From Roseateles aquatilis (lineage in GTDB: Bacteria; Pseudomonadota; Gammaproteobacteria; Burkholderiales; Burkholderiaceae_C), in contig NZ_NIOF01000002.1 of assembly GCF_002205645.1 (NCBI RefSeq), positions 557,657 to 621,656 on the forward strand: a stretch of DNA of 64,000 nucleotides, written 5' to 3'. Positions 51,749 through 60,415 of the stretch are shown here, piece by piece. Position 1 is the stretch's first letter; each line of letters starts with the position of its first letter. The notes under the pieces are model-generated. The model searched no databases. It was not told the origin of the DNA and saw only the letters and a list, made by a program, of their open reading frames with translations. The position numbers and the translations under genes were made by a program.

Positions 51749-52837
51749 ATGAAGACGTACCGCATCGCCGCCATCCCGGGCGACGGCATCGGCAAGGAAG
51801 TCATCCCGGCCGGACAGGAAGTGCTGGAGGTGCTGGCCTCGACGACGGACCGGTTCCGCTTCGAGTTCGAGACCTTCGGCTGGGGCGGCGACTGGTACCG
51901 CGAGCACGGCGAGATGATGCCGGCCGACGGGCTGGACGCGCTGCGCGGCAAGGACGCGATCCTGTTCGGCTCGGCCGGCGATCCGCACATCCCCGACCAC
52001 ATCACGCTCTGGGGCCTGCGCCTGAAGATCTGCCAAGGCTTCGACCAGTACGCCAACGTGCGTCCGACGCGCGTGCTGCCCGGCATCGACGCGCCGCTCA
52101 AGCGCTGCGGTCCCGGCGATCTGGACTGGGTGATCGTGCGCGAGAACTCCGAGGGCGAGTACGCCGGTGTCGGCGGCCGCGTGCATCAGGGCCATCCGAT
52201 CGAGGCCGCCACCGACGTGTCGCTGATGACCCGCGTCGGCGTGGAGCGGATCATGCGTTTCGCGTTCAAGCTGGCGCAGTCCCGGCCGCGCAAGCTGCTG
52301 ACGGTGGTCACCAAGAGCAACGCGCAGCGGCATGCGATGGTGATGTGGGACGAGGTGGCGCTGCAGGTGTCCAAGGACTTCCCGGACGTCACCTGGGGCA
52401 AGGAACTGGTCGACGCGGCCACCGCGCGCATGGTCAACCGGCCGGCGTCGCTGGACACGATCGTCGCGACCAACCTGCACGCGGACATCCTCAGCGACCT
52501 GGCCGCGGCGCTCGCGGGCAGCCTGGGCATCGCGCCCACCGGCAACATCGATCCGGAGCGCCGCTATCCCTCGATGTTCGAGCCCATCCACGGCTCGGCC
52601 TTCGACATCATGGGCCAGGGCCTGGCCAACCCGGTCGGCACCTTCTGGTCGGCGGTGATGCTGCTGGAACACCTCGGCGAGGCCGAGGCCGCCCGGCGTC
52701 TGATGGCCGCCGTCGAGGCGGTCACCGCCAACCCCGCGCTGCACACCGGCGACCTCGGCGGCCAGGCGCGCACGGTCGACGTGACCGCGGCGGTCTGCGC
52801 GCAACTGCGACAGCACGGCGATCGCCGCGCCGCATGA
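51749..52837 (+). CDS. ttuC: Tartrate dehydrogenase/decarboxylase (isopropylmalate-dehydrogenase family)
   Basis: The 362-residue enzyme has the beta-decarboxylating dehydrogenase pattern: YRIAAIPGDGIGKEVIPAG at the start, VIVRENSEGEYAG, VTKSNAQRH, the metal-binding TNLHADILSDLAAAL and GSLGIAPTGNI followed by PIHGSAFDIMGQG for NAD. The FGWGGDWY and LWGLRLKICQGFDQYANVRP features match TtuC tartrate dehydrogenases, which oxidise or decarboxylate L-tartrate and D-malate with NAD and a divalent metal. A CAGGAG site precedes the ATG. It lies between a LysR regulator and a Bug protein that could bind the substrate in the periplasm. Confidence 0.9.
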   Translation: MKTYRIAAIPGDGIGKEVIPAGQEVLEVLASTTDRFRFEFETFGWGGDWYREHGEMMPADGLDALRGKDAILFGSAGDPHIPDHITLWGLRLKICQGFDQYANVRPTRVLPGIDAPLKRCGPGDLDWVIVRENSEGEYAGVGGRVHQGHPIEAATDVSLMTRVGVERIMRFAFKLAQSRPRKLLTVVTKSNAQRHAMVMWDEVALQVSKDFPDVTWGKELVDAATARMVNRPASLDTIVATNLHADILSDLAAALAGSLGIAPTGNIDPERRYPSMFEPIHGSAFDIMGQGLANPVGTFWSAVMLLEHLGEAEAARRLMAAVEAVTANPALHTGDLGGQARTVDVTAAVCAQLRQHGDRRAA

Positions 52838-52982
52838 CCCGGCGATGAGCGCGCGGCCGACGCGCGTTCACCGCGCCACAGCGGCGACCCCGAGGCCGCC
52901 GCCCGCCTGCCCCGCACCCGCCGATAGAGCAGGGCGGGGCGGGACGACGAGACACCGAGAACAACCACATCCGGAGACAACG

Positions 52983-53975
52983 ATGACCGCAGCCCTCCCC
53001 ACCTTCCCGCGTCGCGCCCTGCTGGCGCTCTGTGCCGCCGCCGCGGCGACGGGCGTCCTGCCCGCGTTCGCTCAATCGTGGCCGTCCAAGCCGGTGACGC
53101 TGGTGGTGCCGTTCCCCGCCGGCGGCACGACGGATGTGCTGGCGCGCGCGTTGGCGGAGCGCCTCACGCAGAGCCTGGGGCAGCCGGTGATCGTCGAGAG
53201 CAAGCCCGGCGCCGGCTCCACGCTGGGCGCGGACTACGTCGCGAAGTCCAAGCCGGACGGCCATACGCTGCTGATCGGCGCGGTGCATCACACGATCGCG
53301 AGCAGCGTCTACAAGAAGCTGCCGTACGACTTCCAGAAGGACTTCGTGCCCATCACCGGCATCGCGCTGGTGCCCAACGTGCTGGTGGTCAATGCCGCCT
53401 CGACGCCCGCCAAATCCGTTGCCGAACTGGTGGCGGCGATCAAGGCGCAGCCCGGCAAGATGACCTACGGCTCCAACGGCAACGGCACGGCGCAGCACCT
53501 GATCGGCACGCAGTTCCAGAACCTCACCGGCACGGAGCTGCTGCACGTCCCGTACAAGGGCAGCGGGCCGATGGCGACGGATCTGCTGGGCGGGCAGATC
53601 CAGATGTCCTTCGATACCGTCACGCCGGTGCTGCAGCACATCCGCGCCGGCAAGCTGCGCGCGCTGGCGGTGACGACGGCCAGGCGCTCGTCGGTGCTGC
53701 CGGACGTGCCGACGCTGGAGGAATCGGGTCTCAAGGGCTTCGACATCGGCACCTGGTTCGGCGTGCTGGCGCCGGCGGGCACGCCGAAGGACATCGTCGC
53801 GAAGCTGGGCGTGGAGATGCGCAAGGTGATCGAGTCACCCGACTTCCGCAAGCGGATGGAGGACATCGGCGCGGAGCCGACTGGGGGATCGAGCGAGCAA
53901 CTGGCGCGGCAGATCCGCGACGAGACAGTCAAGTTCGGGAAGCTGGTGAAGGCGGCGAATGTGGTGATCGAGTAG
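52983..53975 (+). CDS. Bug-family periplasmic solute-binding protein
   Basis: The 330-residue protein has a Tat-like signal (FPRRALLALCAAAAATG...AFA-Q near residue 30). The TctC/Bug fold follows: PVTLVVPFPAGGTTDVLARA, GQPVIVESKPGAGSTLGADYVAKS, NGNGTAQHLIGTQFQNLTG and LHVPYKGSGPMATDLLGGQIQM. Bug proteins bind carboxylic acids for tripartite (TctAB) uptake or signal to TctE-type kinases. No TctA/TctB genes are adjacent, so this one is an orphan. Its gene follows tartrate dehydrogenase and converges on a TctE-type kinase, so tartrate binding or sensing is plausible. Confidence 0.93.
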   Translation: MTAALPTFPRRALLALCAAAAATGVLPAFAQSWPSKPVTLVVPFPAGGTTDVLARALAERLTQSLGQPVIVESKPGAGSTLGADYVAKSKPDGHTLLIGAVHHTIASSVYKKLPYDFQKDFVPITGIALVPNVLVVNAASTPAKSVAELVAAIKAQPGKMTYGSNGNGTAQHLIGTQFQNLTGTELLHVPYKGSGPMATDLLGGQIQMSFDTVTPVLQHIRAGKLRALAVTTARRSSVLPDVPTLEESGLKGFDIGTWFGVLAPAGTPKDIVAKLGVEMRKVIESPDFRKRMEDIGAEPTGGSSEQLARQIRDETVKFGKLVKAANVVIE

Positions 53976-54043
53976 GACGCGGCGCTCCGCGCAGCGATGC
54001 GCCCGGGCCGGACGGCTTGGCGGCCAGCGCGGACGCCGAGCCA

Positions 54044-55495
54044 TCAGCCATGTGGCGTACTCGCTTTCTTCAGCGGTGTGGCCGCCCCGGTTCGGTCGGC
54101 CGCTTCGATTGGAAGCAGAACACTCGCGTCCAGGCCTGTGGTCACACGACCATTGACTCGATTGGTCAGCCTGATTTCTCCTCCCAAGCACTTCGCGATC
54201 TCCGCGCAGATGGCGAGGCCCAGGCCGCACCCTTTTGATTCATGCGTCGCAGAAAAGGGTTCGAACAAGTGCTCGCGGACTTCCTCCGAGATTCCGATGC
54301 CGGTGTCCCAGACCGTCATGGCGATGAAATTCGAGGTCTGGGAGATGCGAATGCCCATCTGTCCGTCCTGCGGCGTGTGGCGAATCGCGTTATGCATGAG
54401 ATTCGAAAGTAGTTCGGCAATCATCCACGGATGGCCGAGCACCTCGATATCTTCAGCATCCATTGAGAATTCGATGTTTTTCTCGGATATCAATGGCGAC
54501 AGCTCGATCGCCACATCCTGCGCGATCGATGCCACGTTGCACGGTTCGGATGCCCCGCGCCCCCGGATCTGCTCGACCTTTGCCAACGAGAGCATCTTGT
54601 CAGCCAGATTGACTGCCCGATCGACGGTGTGGGATATCTCCTGCAGAACCGTGATCGCCGGCGCGTCCCTGCGAAGGCCTGACTGCACCTGAGCCTTCAA
54701 GACGGCAAGCGGTGTGCGAAGTTGATGGGAAGCGTCGGAGACGAACCTCTGTTGGAGACTGAGCAGCTTGCCGACCCGAGACATGAGCGAGTTCAGCGAC
54801 GCCACGACCTGGCTGAGTTCAAGTGCTCTCGACTGGTCCGTGACGGGGGAGAGATCGGTGTCGTGACGATCGTCAAGCTGTGACTTCAGCTCTCGCAGCG
54901 GCTTCAGGGCGCCATTGACCGCGAAAAGCGCGGTGAGTGCGACAGCCAGGAACAAGAGAAACTGCCGAAGGAGCGTGCCTCGCAACAGGCCCAGGGCCAC
55001 TTCCCTACGACCCTCGATCGGTTCGGCAATCTGAATGATGACGCCGGGATAGCTGGGGTTCGGCGCAAGCGGCTGGTAGACCGCGGCCACGCGCACTCGG
55101 CTCCGGCCATAGTCGGCCTCGTAGATGCGAAGCAGGGAGGGCACGATGTCCACGTTCACCTTGGACGGAAGGCGGTAAGCCTGAAGATCGAAATCGCCCG
55201 CAAGTGGTTTCCCGTCGACCGTGCGGATGGCATAGATCAACCGAGACGAATATCCAGCCTCATGGACCTCGACGGACGCGTAGGGCACCGGCTGCGCAAG
55301 TTCACCCTGTTCAATCCGCACGCCGTCGCCGACGGAGTACGCGGTGGTGACAAGCATTCGGTCGTAGGCGGCGTTTGCTGCTTCCAGGGCGCCGGTATAT
55401 AGCGCGATCGTGTCTATGACCAGGTAGAGCGCCAGTGGTCCGATGATCCAGGCAAGCAGGCGACCTTTGAACGATCGCGGCTGCGTGTTTCTCAT
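54044..55495 (-). CDS. TctE-type sensor histidine kinase
   Basis: The 483-residue kinase has two transmembrane helices (about 12-32 and 173-195) bracketing a periplasmic 2CSK_N-type domain. A HAMP-like linker, a HisKA box (FVSDASHQLRTPLAVLKAQ, His near 256) and a HATPase (LLSNLMHNAIRHTP, DTGIGIS, GCGLGLAI) follow. The periplasmic domain without an evident ligand fold suggests sensing through a binding protein, as in BctE with the Bug protein BctC of Bordetella. Its ATG overlaps the stop codon of the response-regulator gene (ATGA). Codon use is less GC-rich than in the genes before it. Confidence 0.92.
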   Translation of the reverse strand: MRNTQPRSFKGRLLAWIIGPLALYLVIDTIALYTGALEAANAAYDRMLVTTAYSVGDGVRIEQGELAQPVPYASVEVHEAGYSSRLIYAIRTVDGKPLAGDFDLQAYRLPSKVNVDIVPSLLRIYEADYGRSRVRVAAVYQPLAPNPSYPGVIIQIAEPIEGRREVALGLLRGTLLRQFLLFLAVALTALFAVNGALKPLRELKSQLDDRHDTDLSPVTDQSRALELSQVVASLNSLMSRVGKLLSLQQRFVSDASHQLRTPLAVLKAQVQSGLRRDAPAITVLQEISHTVDRAVNLADKMLSLAKVEQIRGRGASEPCNVASIAQDVAIELSPLISEKNIEFSMDAEDIEVLGHPWMIAELLSNLMHNAIRHTPQDGQMGIRISQTSNFIAMTVWDTGIGISEEVREHLFEPFSATHESKGCGLGLAICAEIAKCLGGEIRLTNRVNGRVTTGLDASVLLPIEAADRTGAATPLKKASTPHG

Positions 55496-56178
55496 GGCGG
55501 GGCCGGGCCACGAACCGCCCTGAGCATGTAGCCCAATCCGCGCAGCGTGATGATTTCCGCGCCGGTGGCCACGAGGCGCTTGCGCAGTCGATAGACGAGG
55601 ACTTCAACTGCTTCCTTGTGAACATCATCGTCATTCGGAAAAACAGCTTTCAGGATCTTCTCCTTCTTCACTGCTTGTCCAGGCTTGACGGCAAGGACTC
55701 GCAGCAGAGCGTGCTCGCGTGGAGACAGCTCAAGGTGATCCTGCCCATGCAGAAAAGCATCTGAATCGCGGTGATACCGAAGCTGCCCGCAGGTGGGGTC
55801 GACCGATATGCCGCCTTTGCCATGTCGACGCAGCAAGGCGCGAATTCTGGCATCGAGTTCTTCCAGGTCGAACGGCTTGGCCAAATAGTCATCCGCTCCG
55901 GAGTTCAAGCCAGCAATCTTGTCTCCGACCGCGCCACGGGCGGTCAGGATAATGACCGGGGTTGTTATTCCGCGCATGCGCATGCGTTGGAGAATGTGCA
56001 ACCCGTCCAGTTGCGGCAGATTCAGGTCGAGCAAGACGATGTCGTTGGCCTCATCTCCGATGTGGCGGAGCGCGGAAACGCCATCCAGGCAGGCCGTGAC
56101 TGAATAGCCCTGCTTCTCCAGCGTCCGGGCGAGCACCCTGGACATTTCCGCATCGTCTTCGATCAGTAGGATTTGCAT
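55492..56178 (-). CDS. TctD-type OmpR-family response regulator
   Basis: The 228-residue regulator has a receiver (Asp51 in IVLLDLNLPQLDG, Lys in YLAKPFDL) and a winged-helix effector (about 125-220, ELSPREHALLRVLAVKPG and VEVLVYRLRKRLVATGAEIITLRGLGYML). It is translationally coupled to the TctE-type kinase and divergent from the ABC-type binding protein at 56380, so the shared 201-bp gap is the probable site of action. The downstream receptor operon may also be a target. Confidence 0.93.
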   Translation of the reverse strand: MQILLIEDDAEMSRVLARTLEKQGYSVTACLDGVSALRHIGDEANDIVLLDLNLPQLDGLHILQRMRMRGITTPVIILTARGAVGDKIAGLNSGADDYLAKPFDLEELDARIRALLRRHGKGGISVDPTCGQLRYHRDSDAFLHGQDHLELSPREHALLRVLAVKPGQAVKKEKILKAVFPNDDDVHKEAVEVLVYRLRKRLVATGAEIITLRGLGYMLRAVRGPAPP

Positions 56179-56379
56179 CTTCGTTCCAGCGTCGGAGCCG
56201 CACGCTCAATCTACCTGCAGCGACCCACGCCAGCAAGGGTAAATGCTAGTTTGAAAGCACTTTGACAGGCAATTGATAGCAGCACTCCAGATAAGCGTTG
56301 TTTCGGCTCGGAACCCGCTTTGTGGAACGGTCGCGCGTCGCTAGAGTCAGCGCACCTTCAGCACATCCCAAGGACTGTC

Positions 56380-57399
56380 GTGCGGCACTCTAGATCATTC
56401 AGACGCGTTGCGGTGGCGGCGACGCTGGCGATGTGCCTGGTCGCCCCCCTGAGCGCTGAAACGATCAAGCTGGTGTGCTCGTCGCGGGAGTGGTGCGGGC
56501 TGTTGCGTAGCAAACTGGCCGGCTCGAAGAATCTGCCCGTCGAGATCACGGAGCTCGGAACGACCGAGGCCTTTGAACTGATCGTGGCGGAGAAGAATCG
56601 GCCCAGGCACGACGTGTGGTTTGGTGGAACCGGTGACTACCATTTTGAAGCAGCCAAACGCCGGCTGACCCTGGCCTATCGCTCTCCCAATATCAGCCTT
56701 CTGGACCCTTGGGGTGAGCATTTCGCTGAGCAGTCAGGGTATCGATCCAATGGTCTTCATTCAGGCGCGCTCAGCTTCATCGTCAACACCGAAGTATTGG
56801 CAGGGCACAGATTGCCCGAGCCTCGTTGCTGGTCGGATCTGGCGCGGCCGGAGTATCGCGCGCTGATACAACTGGGAAAGCCTGGCGGACTTTATTCCGT
56901 GATTACGACTGTCGTTCAGTTGATGGGGGAGGAAGAGGGCTTTCGCTATCTCCGAGCACTTGATCCCAATATCAACTATGTGGACAACGGGCAGATCGCC
57001 CTGGCCAACGTCGATCGAGGAAATGCGGCAATCGCGATCGCGTTTGCATACGGTTTGAACGCGGCCGTGCTCGATGGCCGTCGTGTGAAGGCGGTCATCC
57101 CTTGCGAAGGCACGGGCTACGAGATCGTTGGCCTGTCGATCATCAAAGGCGGCCCAAACCCGAATGGCGCGAAGCGCTTCTTTGACTGGGCCTTGACGGC
57201 TGAGGCGCAGAAACTGATGGGGCAGTCCCAGCCATTGAGTTTTCATTCGGGTATCACGGGTCGCACGGATGGACGAATCGTTGATCCGCCGCCGACGCGC
57301 CTCATCAACTACGACTTCTTCAAGTACGGCAGTCTGGAGGAGCGCGACCGACTGCTGCACAAGTGGGCGCAAGTCGTCGAGGCAGGGCGCCGACGATGA
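56380..57399 (+). CDS. Orphan ABC-type extracellular binding protein (Fe3+/phosphonate-type fold)
   Basis: The 339-residue protein starts at a GTG behind AAGGA and has a signal peptide ending APLSA-E (about residue 28). The mature sequence (IKLVCSSREWCGLL, AEKNRPRHDVWFGGTGDYHFEA, GALSFIVNTEVLAGH, CWSDLARPEYRALIQ, VDNGQIALANVDRGNAAIAIAFAYG) is that of the SBP_bac_6 group, which includes Fe(III), thiamine, aminoethylphosphonate and sugar-phosphate-sensing proteins. No permease or ATPase gene is nearby. It is divergent from a TctD/TctE pair, which suggests it works as a sensor subunit rather than a transporter, as HptA does with HptSR in Staphylococcus. The ligand is unknown. Confidence 0.88.
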   Translation: MRHSRSFRRVAVAATLAMCLVAPLSAETIKLVCSSREWCGLLRSKLAGSKNLPVEITELGTTEAFELIVAEKNRPRHDVWFGGTGDYHFEAAKRRLTLAYRSPNISLLDPWGEHFAEQSGYRSNGLHSGALSFIVNTEVLAGHRLPEPRCWSDLARPEYRALIQLGKPGGLYSVITTVVQLMGEEEGFRYLRALDPNINYVDNGQIALANVDRGNAAIAIAFAYGLNAAVLDGRRVKAVIPCEGTGYEIVGLSIIKGGPNPNGAKRFFDWALTAEAQKLMGQSQPLSFHSGITGRTDGRIVDPPPTRLINYDFFKYGSLEERDRLLHKWAQVVEAGRRR

Positions 57400-57558
57400 C
57401 GCCGGCGTCCTGAAGCAGGCCGTGGCGACCAGACCGCGTCCAGCGCGGATGGACATGTAGCCAGCAGCCTGGATTCCCAATCCATTGATTTGATACGGAG
57501 CCCGTAATAGCGGCTCGGGGTAAGTCTTGCCCAAAATTATCAATCTCGAATAGTGCCG

Positions 57559-57574
57559 ATTTCTCGGGAGAAAT
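57559..57574. promoter_or_regulatory. Operator-like palindrome before the TonB receptor gene
   Basis: ATTTCTC-GG-GAGAAAT is a perfect inverted repeat 61 bp upstream of the receptor ATG, inside an AT-rich leader (57470-57600). Confidence 0.5.
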
Positions 57575-57635
57575 GATTAAAAGCAGAACTCAGGAACTCA
57601 TGTGAAAGCCTTGAAGCAATTAAGGAGCAACGGAA

Positions 57636-60350
57636 ATGCAGGAAAGATGGAAACTCTCTCTTATTTCTCTCGCCGTGGCGTCTGCCGCCAACGCGATGGC
57701 GCAGGAACAATCGGTGGCCGCCGCTCCCGCGGTGGCAAAGGCGCCAGAGAAGGGGACGGCTCTTGAGCAGGTGGTGATCACCGGTATCGCCGGCAGCATT
57801 GAATCGTCTCTGAACCAGAAGCGGCGCGCCTCCAATCTGGTGGAGGTCATCACGGCGGAAGACATGGGCAAGTTCCCCGACCTGAACTTGTCCGAGTCTC
57901 TCCAGCGCGTTCCAGGGATCACACTGGAACGCAACAACGTGGGCGATGGGTCCGCGATCAACCTTCGCGGGCTGGGGCCGCAGTTCACCGTGGTGACGGT
58001 GAATGGCATGGAAGGGGTCTCGGCAGGCACCGACAACAACTTCGGCCTTTCCAACGGCAGCCGGGGTTTCAACTTCGAGATCCTGCCCTCGGAGCTATTC
58101 ACGAATGCCACAGTCAACAAGTCCTCAAGAGCGGAATTGGTCGAGGGCGGCATGGCTGGCGTGGTCGAACTTGAGACTGCGCGCCCGCTGCAACAGAAAG
58201 GCACCCGCCTGATTGCCAGCGTGAAGGGGAATCGGAGCGACAAGGCCGGCAACTGGGATCCTCGTGCAACGGTGGCGTTCAGCAATAACTGGGATCGCGT
58301 GTTCGGCATCTCCGCGGCCATCACGGCGGCGGACACGGGCTATCGCATGGACACCGCGCAGGGCGGGAGTTATCGGAACTTTGGCGCCGTGAATACAGGC
58401 ACGCGAGCCAGCGATGACGTGCGCAGCTATATCGTGGCGAACGGTCCGCGTTACATCGCCTACGACGACAAGCGCAAGACAGTTGGCGCGACGACGACCG
58501 CACAGTGGCAACCGACACAAGGGCTGACATTCACCGCCGACGTGCTTTACGGGAAGCTCTCGAGCAAGCGCAATATCACCCGGGATGACGCGGCCACGGA
58601 GAGTGGCGTGAATATCCCTCTCAGCACGACGGTCGAAAATGGATTAATCACTGCTGGCCAGTTCACTGGAGTGCAGCAACGGGTGGGCACGAACTACCTG
58701 ACGACTGAAGAGCAGATGGCCCAGGTCTCCTTGCAGGCCGATTGGCATCCCACTTCCGCATGGACCATTCGCCCCTTCATCGGAAAGGCAAGGCGGGAAG
58801 CCGATCGGACGTGGGATCTCTATTCATTCCGGTTGGCCAAGAACGGTGCCTTTGATCCCGGCGTGGTCTCCTATCAAATCCGGGGCGATCACCTTGACTT
58901 CAAGACGACTGACACCGATTTCTCGTCCAACCCGAACGACTTCCTCTTTAATGTCTTTGTGTCGCGTCCTTCGACCGACACTGACAAGGTGCGCACCGCC
59001 AAGCTCGACTTCGAACGTGAGTTCGACGACTCCGTGCTGACGTCTGTCAAATTCGGCCTGCGCCAGAGCAGCCGGGACAAGGATACCGTGCAGTCGCAAT
59101 GGCGATTGAACCGTGCGGCCGGCGTGGGCATCGGCGTGCCACCGACGCTTGGTGCCGTGTATGGTCACGCCGACTTCAATGTGGCCGGCGGCAGTGGGAT
59201 TCCTTCCAACCTGTTGATCGTCGATCCCTCGAGGATCAATGGCGTCTTCTTCCCTAACGGCAGTCCCGTTTCCGGCACCGCCAGAGCCGATCTCACCGCC
59301 TATGGCGCGCAGGCCAGCTACTCGGTCGGCGAAGACGTCAGCAACGCATATGTTTCCGGCACGTTCGAACTCCAAGGCGTAGTTGTCGACGCGGGTCTGC
59401 GCTATGTGAAGACACGTCAAAAATCGAGCGGCTTCACCGTCGAGAACGCCAACCTGCCGACGCAACGAATCACTCCCTTGACCGTCGAAAGCAATTACGA
59501 CATGGTGTTGCCTAGCGCGAATATGCGCTATGAACTCGCTCCCGGCGCAGTTATTCGCGCCGCCTACAGCCACACCCTGACGCGGCCCGACCTTTCTCAG
59601 GTTGCTCCTTCCGAGTCCGTTGCGGGCATCGATCAATCGGGCGGTCGCGGGACGCGAGGCAATCCATTGCTCAAGCCGTACAAATCGAAAAACATTGATC
59701 TGGGGGCGGAGTGGTATATCAACAAGGCCGCGCTACTCGGTGTGACGGTATTCCATAAAGCCATCAACGGTTACATCGATACAGGCACCTTCACGGAGAA
59801 CCGAAGTTTTCCTCGTCAGGCCGATGGCGTGATCGTCACGGGGCCCATCACTTTCACCTACCCCACAAACGGCGCGTCGGCGAGCATCAGGGGGGCAGAG
59901 CTTGCAATCCAGTCCCGCTTCACGTTTCTTCCAAAAGGCTGGATGCAAAACCTGGGGGGTAGCTTCAATTATTCGTACACCAAGAGTTCGGCGGACTTCG
60001 CTCAACAAGGAGATATTCGCAGCGCAGGTCTGCCAGGGCTCTCAAAGAATAGCTACAACGCGACAGTCTACTTTGATGACGCCAACTTCGAGGCCCGCGC
60101 GTCATACGCTTGGAGAAGCAGATATCTCGCGCAGTTCAGTGACGACTTCGGAGTCCCGCGCTTCCGGAATGCTTATGGGCAACTGGATCTGTCCGCGAAT
60201 TTCAAGCTGAACAAACGTTTGAGCTTTCAGTTGGATGTCCTGAACGCAACTCGCTCGCAGTTCGTGGATACGTCGAGCTCATCGCGCTATCCGTACGGCG
60301 TGTATGACCTTGACCGCCGCATCATCCTCGGCGCGCGCTACGCGCTCTAA
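57636..60350 (+). CDS. TonB-dependent receptor (carbohydrate-type)
   Basis: The 904-residue protein has a signal peptide ending ANAMA-Q (about residue 22), a plug domain (EQVVITGIAGSIESSL, EVITAEDMGKFPDLNLSESLQRVPGITLERN, INLRGLGPQFTVVTVNGM) and a barrel ending RIILGARYAL. The SIESSLNQKR and SLQRVPGI phrases match the Xanthomonas/Caulobacter type that often takes up oligosaccharides; there is no STN signalling domain. AAGGAG precedes the ATG. A phosphodiester glycosidase and a sugar-porter MFS gene follow on the same strand, so the probable cargo is a sugar-containing compound. The region is less GC-rich than the flank. Confidence 0.93.
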   Translation: MQERWKLSLISLAVASAANAMAQEQSVAAAPAVAKAPEKGTALEQVVITGIAGSIESSLNQKRRASNLVEVITAEDMGKFPDLNLSESLQRVPGITLERNNVGDGSAINLRGLGPQFTVVTVNGMEGVSAGTDNNFGLSNGSRGFNFEILPSELFTNATVNKSSRAELVEGGMAGVVELETARPLQQKGTRLIASVKGNRSDKAGNWDPRATVAFSNNWDRVFGISAAITAADTGYRMDTAQGGSYRNFGAVNTGTRASDDVRSYIVANGPRYIAYDDKRKTVGATTTAQWQPTQGLTFTADVLYGKLSSKRNITRDDAATESGVNIPLSTTVENGLITAGQFTGVQQRVGTNYLTTEEQMAQVSLQADWHPTSAWTIRPFIGKARREADRTWDLYSFRLAKNGAFDPGVVSYQIRGDHLDFKTTDTDFSSNPNDFLFNVFVSRPSTDTDKVRTAKLDFEREFDDSVLTSVKFGLRQSSRDKDTVQSQWRLNRAAGVGIGVPPTLGAVYGHADFNVAGGSGIPSNLLIVDPSRINGVFFPNGSPVSGTARADLTAYGAQASYSVGEDVSNAYVSGTFELQGVVVDAGLRYVKTRQKSSGFTVENANLPTQRITPLTVESNYDMVLPSANMRYELAPGAVIRAAYSHTLTRPDLSQVAPSESVAGIDQSGGRGTRGNPLLKPYKSKNIDLGAEWYINKAALLGVTVFHKAINGYIDTGTFTENRSFPRQADGVIVTGPITFTYPTNGASASIRGAELAIQSRFTFLPKGWMQNLGGSFNYSYTKSSADFAQQGDIRSAGLPGLSKNSYNATVYFDDANFEARASYAWRSRYLAQFSDDFGVPRFRNAYGQLDLSANFKLNKRLSFQLDVLNATRSQFVDTSSSSRYPYGVYDLDRRIILGARYAL

Positions 60351-60360
60351 GCAGGGACGT

Positions 60361-60394
60361 ATGTGGGCGGCCATTGGGCTGCCCACATTTCTTG
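60361..60394 (+). terminator. Hairpin between receptor and glycosidase genes
   Basis: ATGTGGGC (60361-60368) pairs with GCCCACAT (60381-60388), followed by TTCTTG. It may partly terminate or stabilise the receptor mRNA and so make the receptor more abundant than the two downstream products. Confidence 0.6.
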
Positions 60395-60415
60395 TCATGA
60401 AAGAAAACCACTGAG

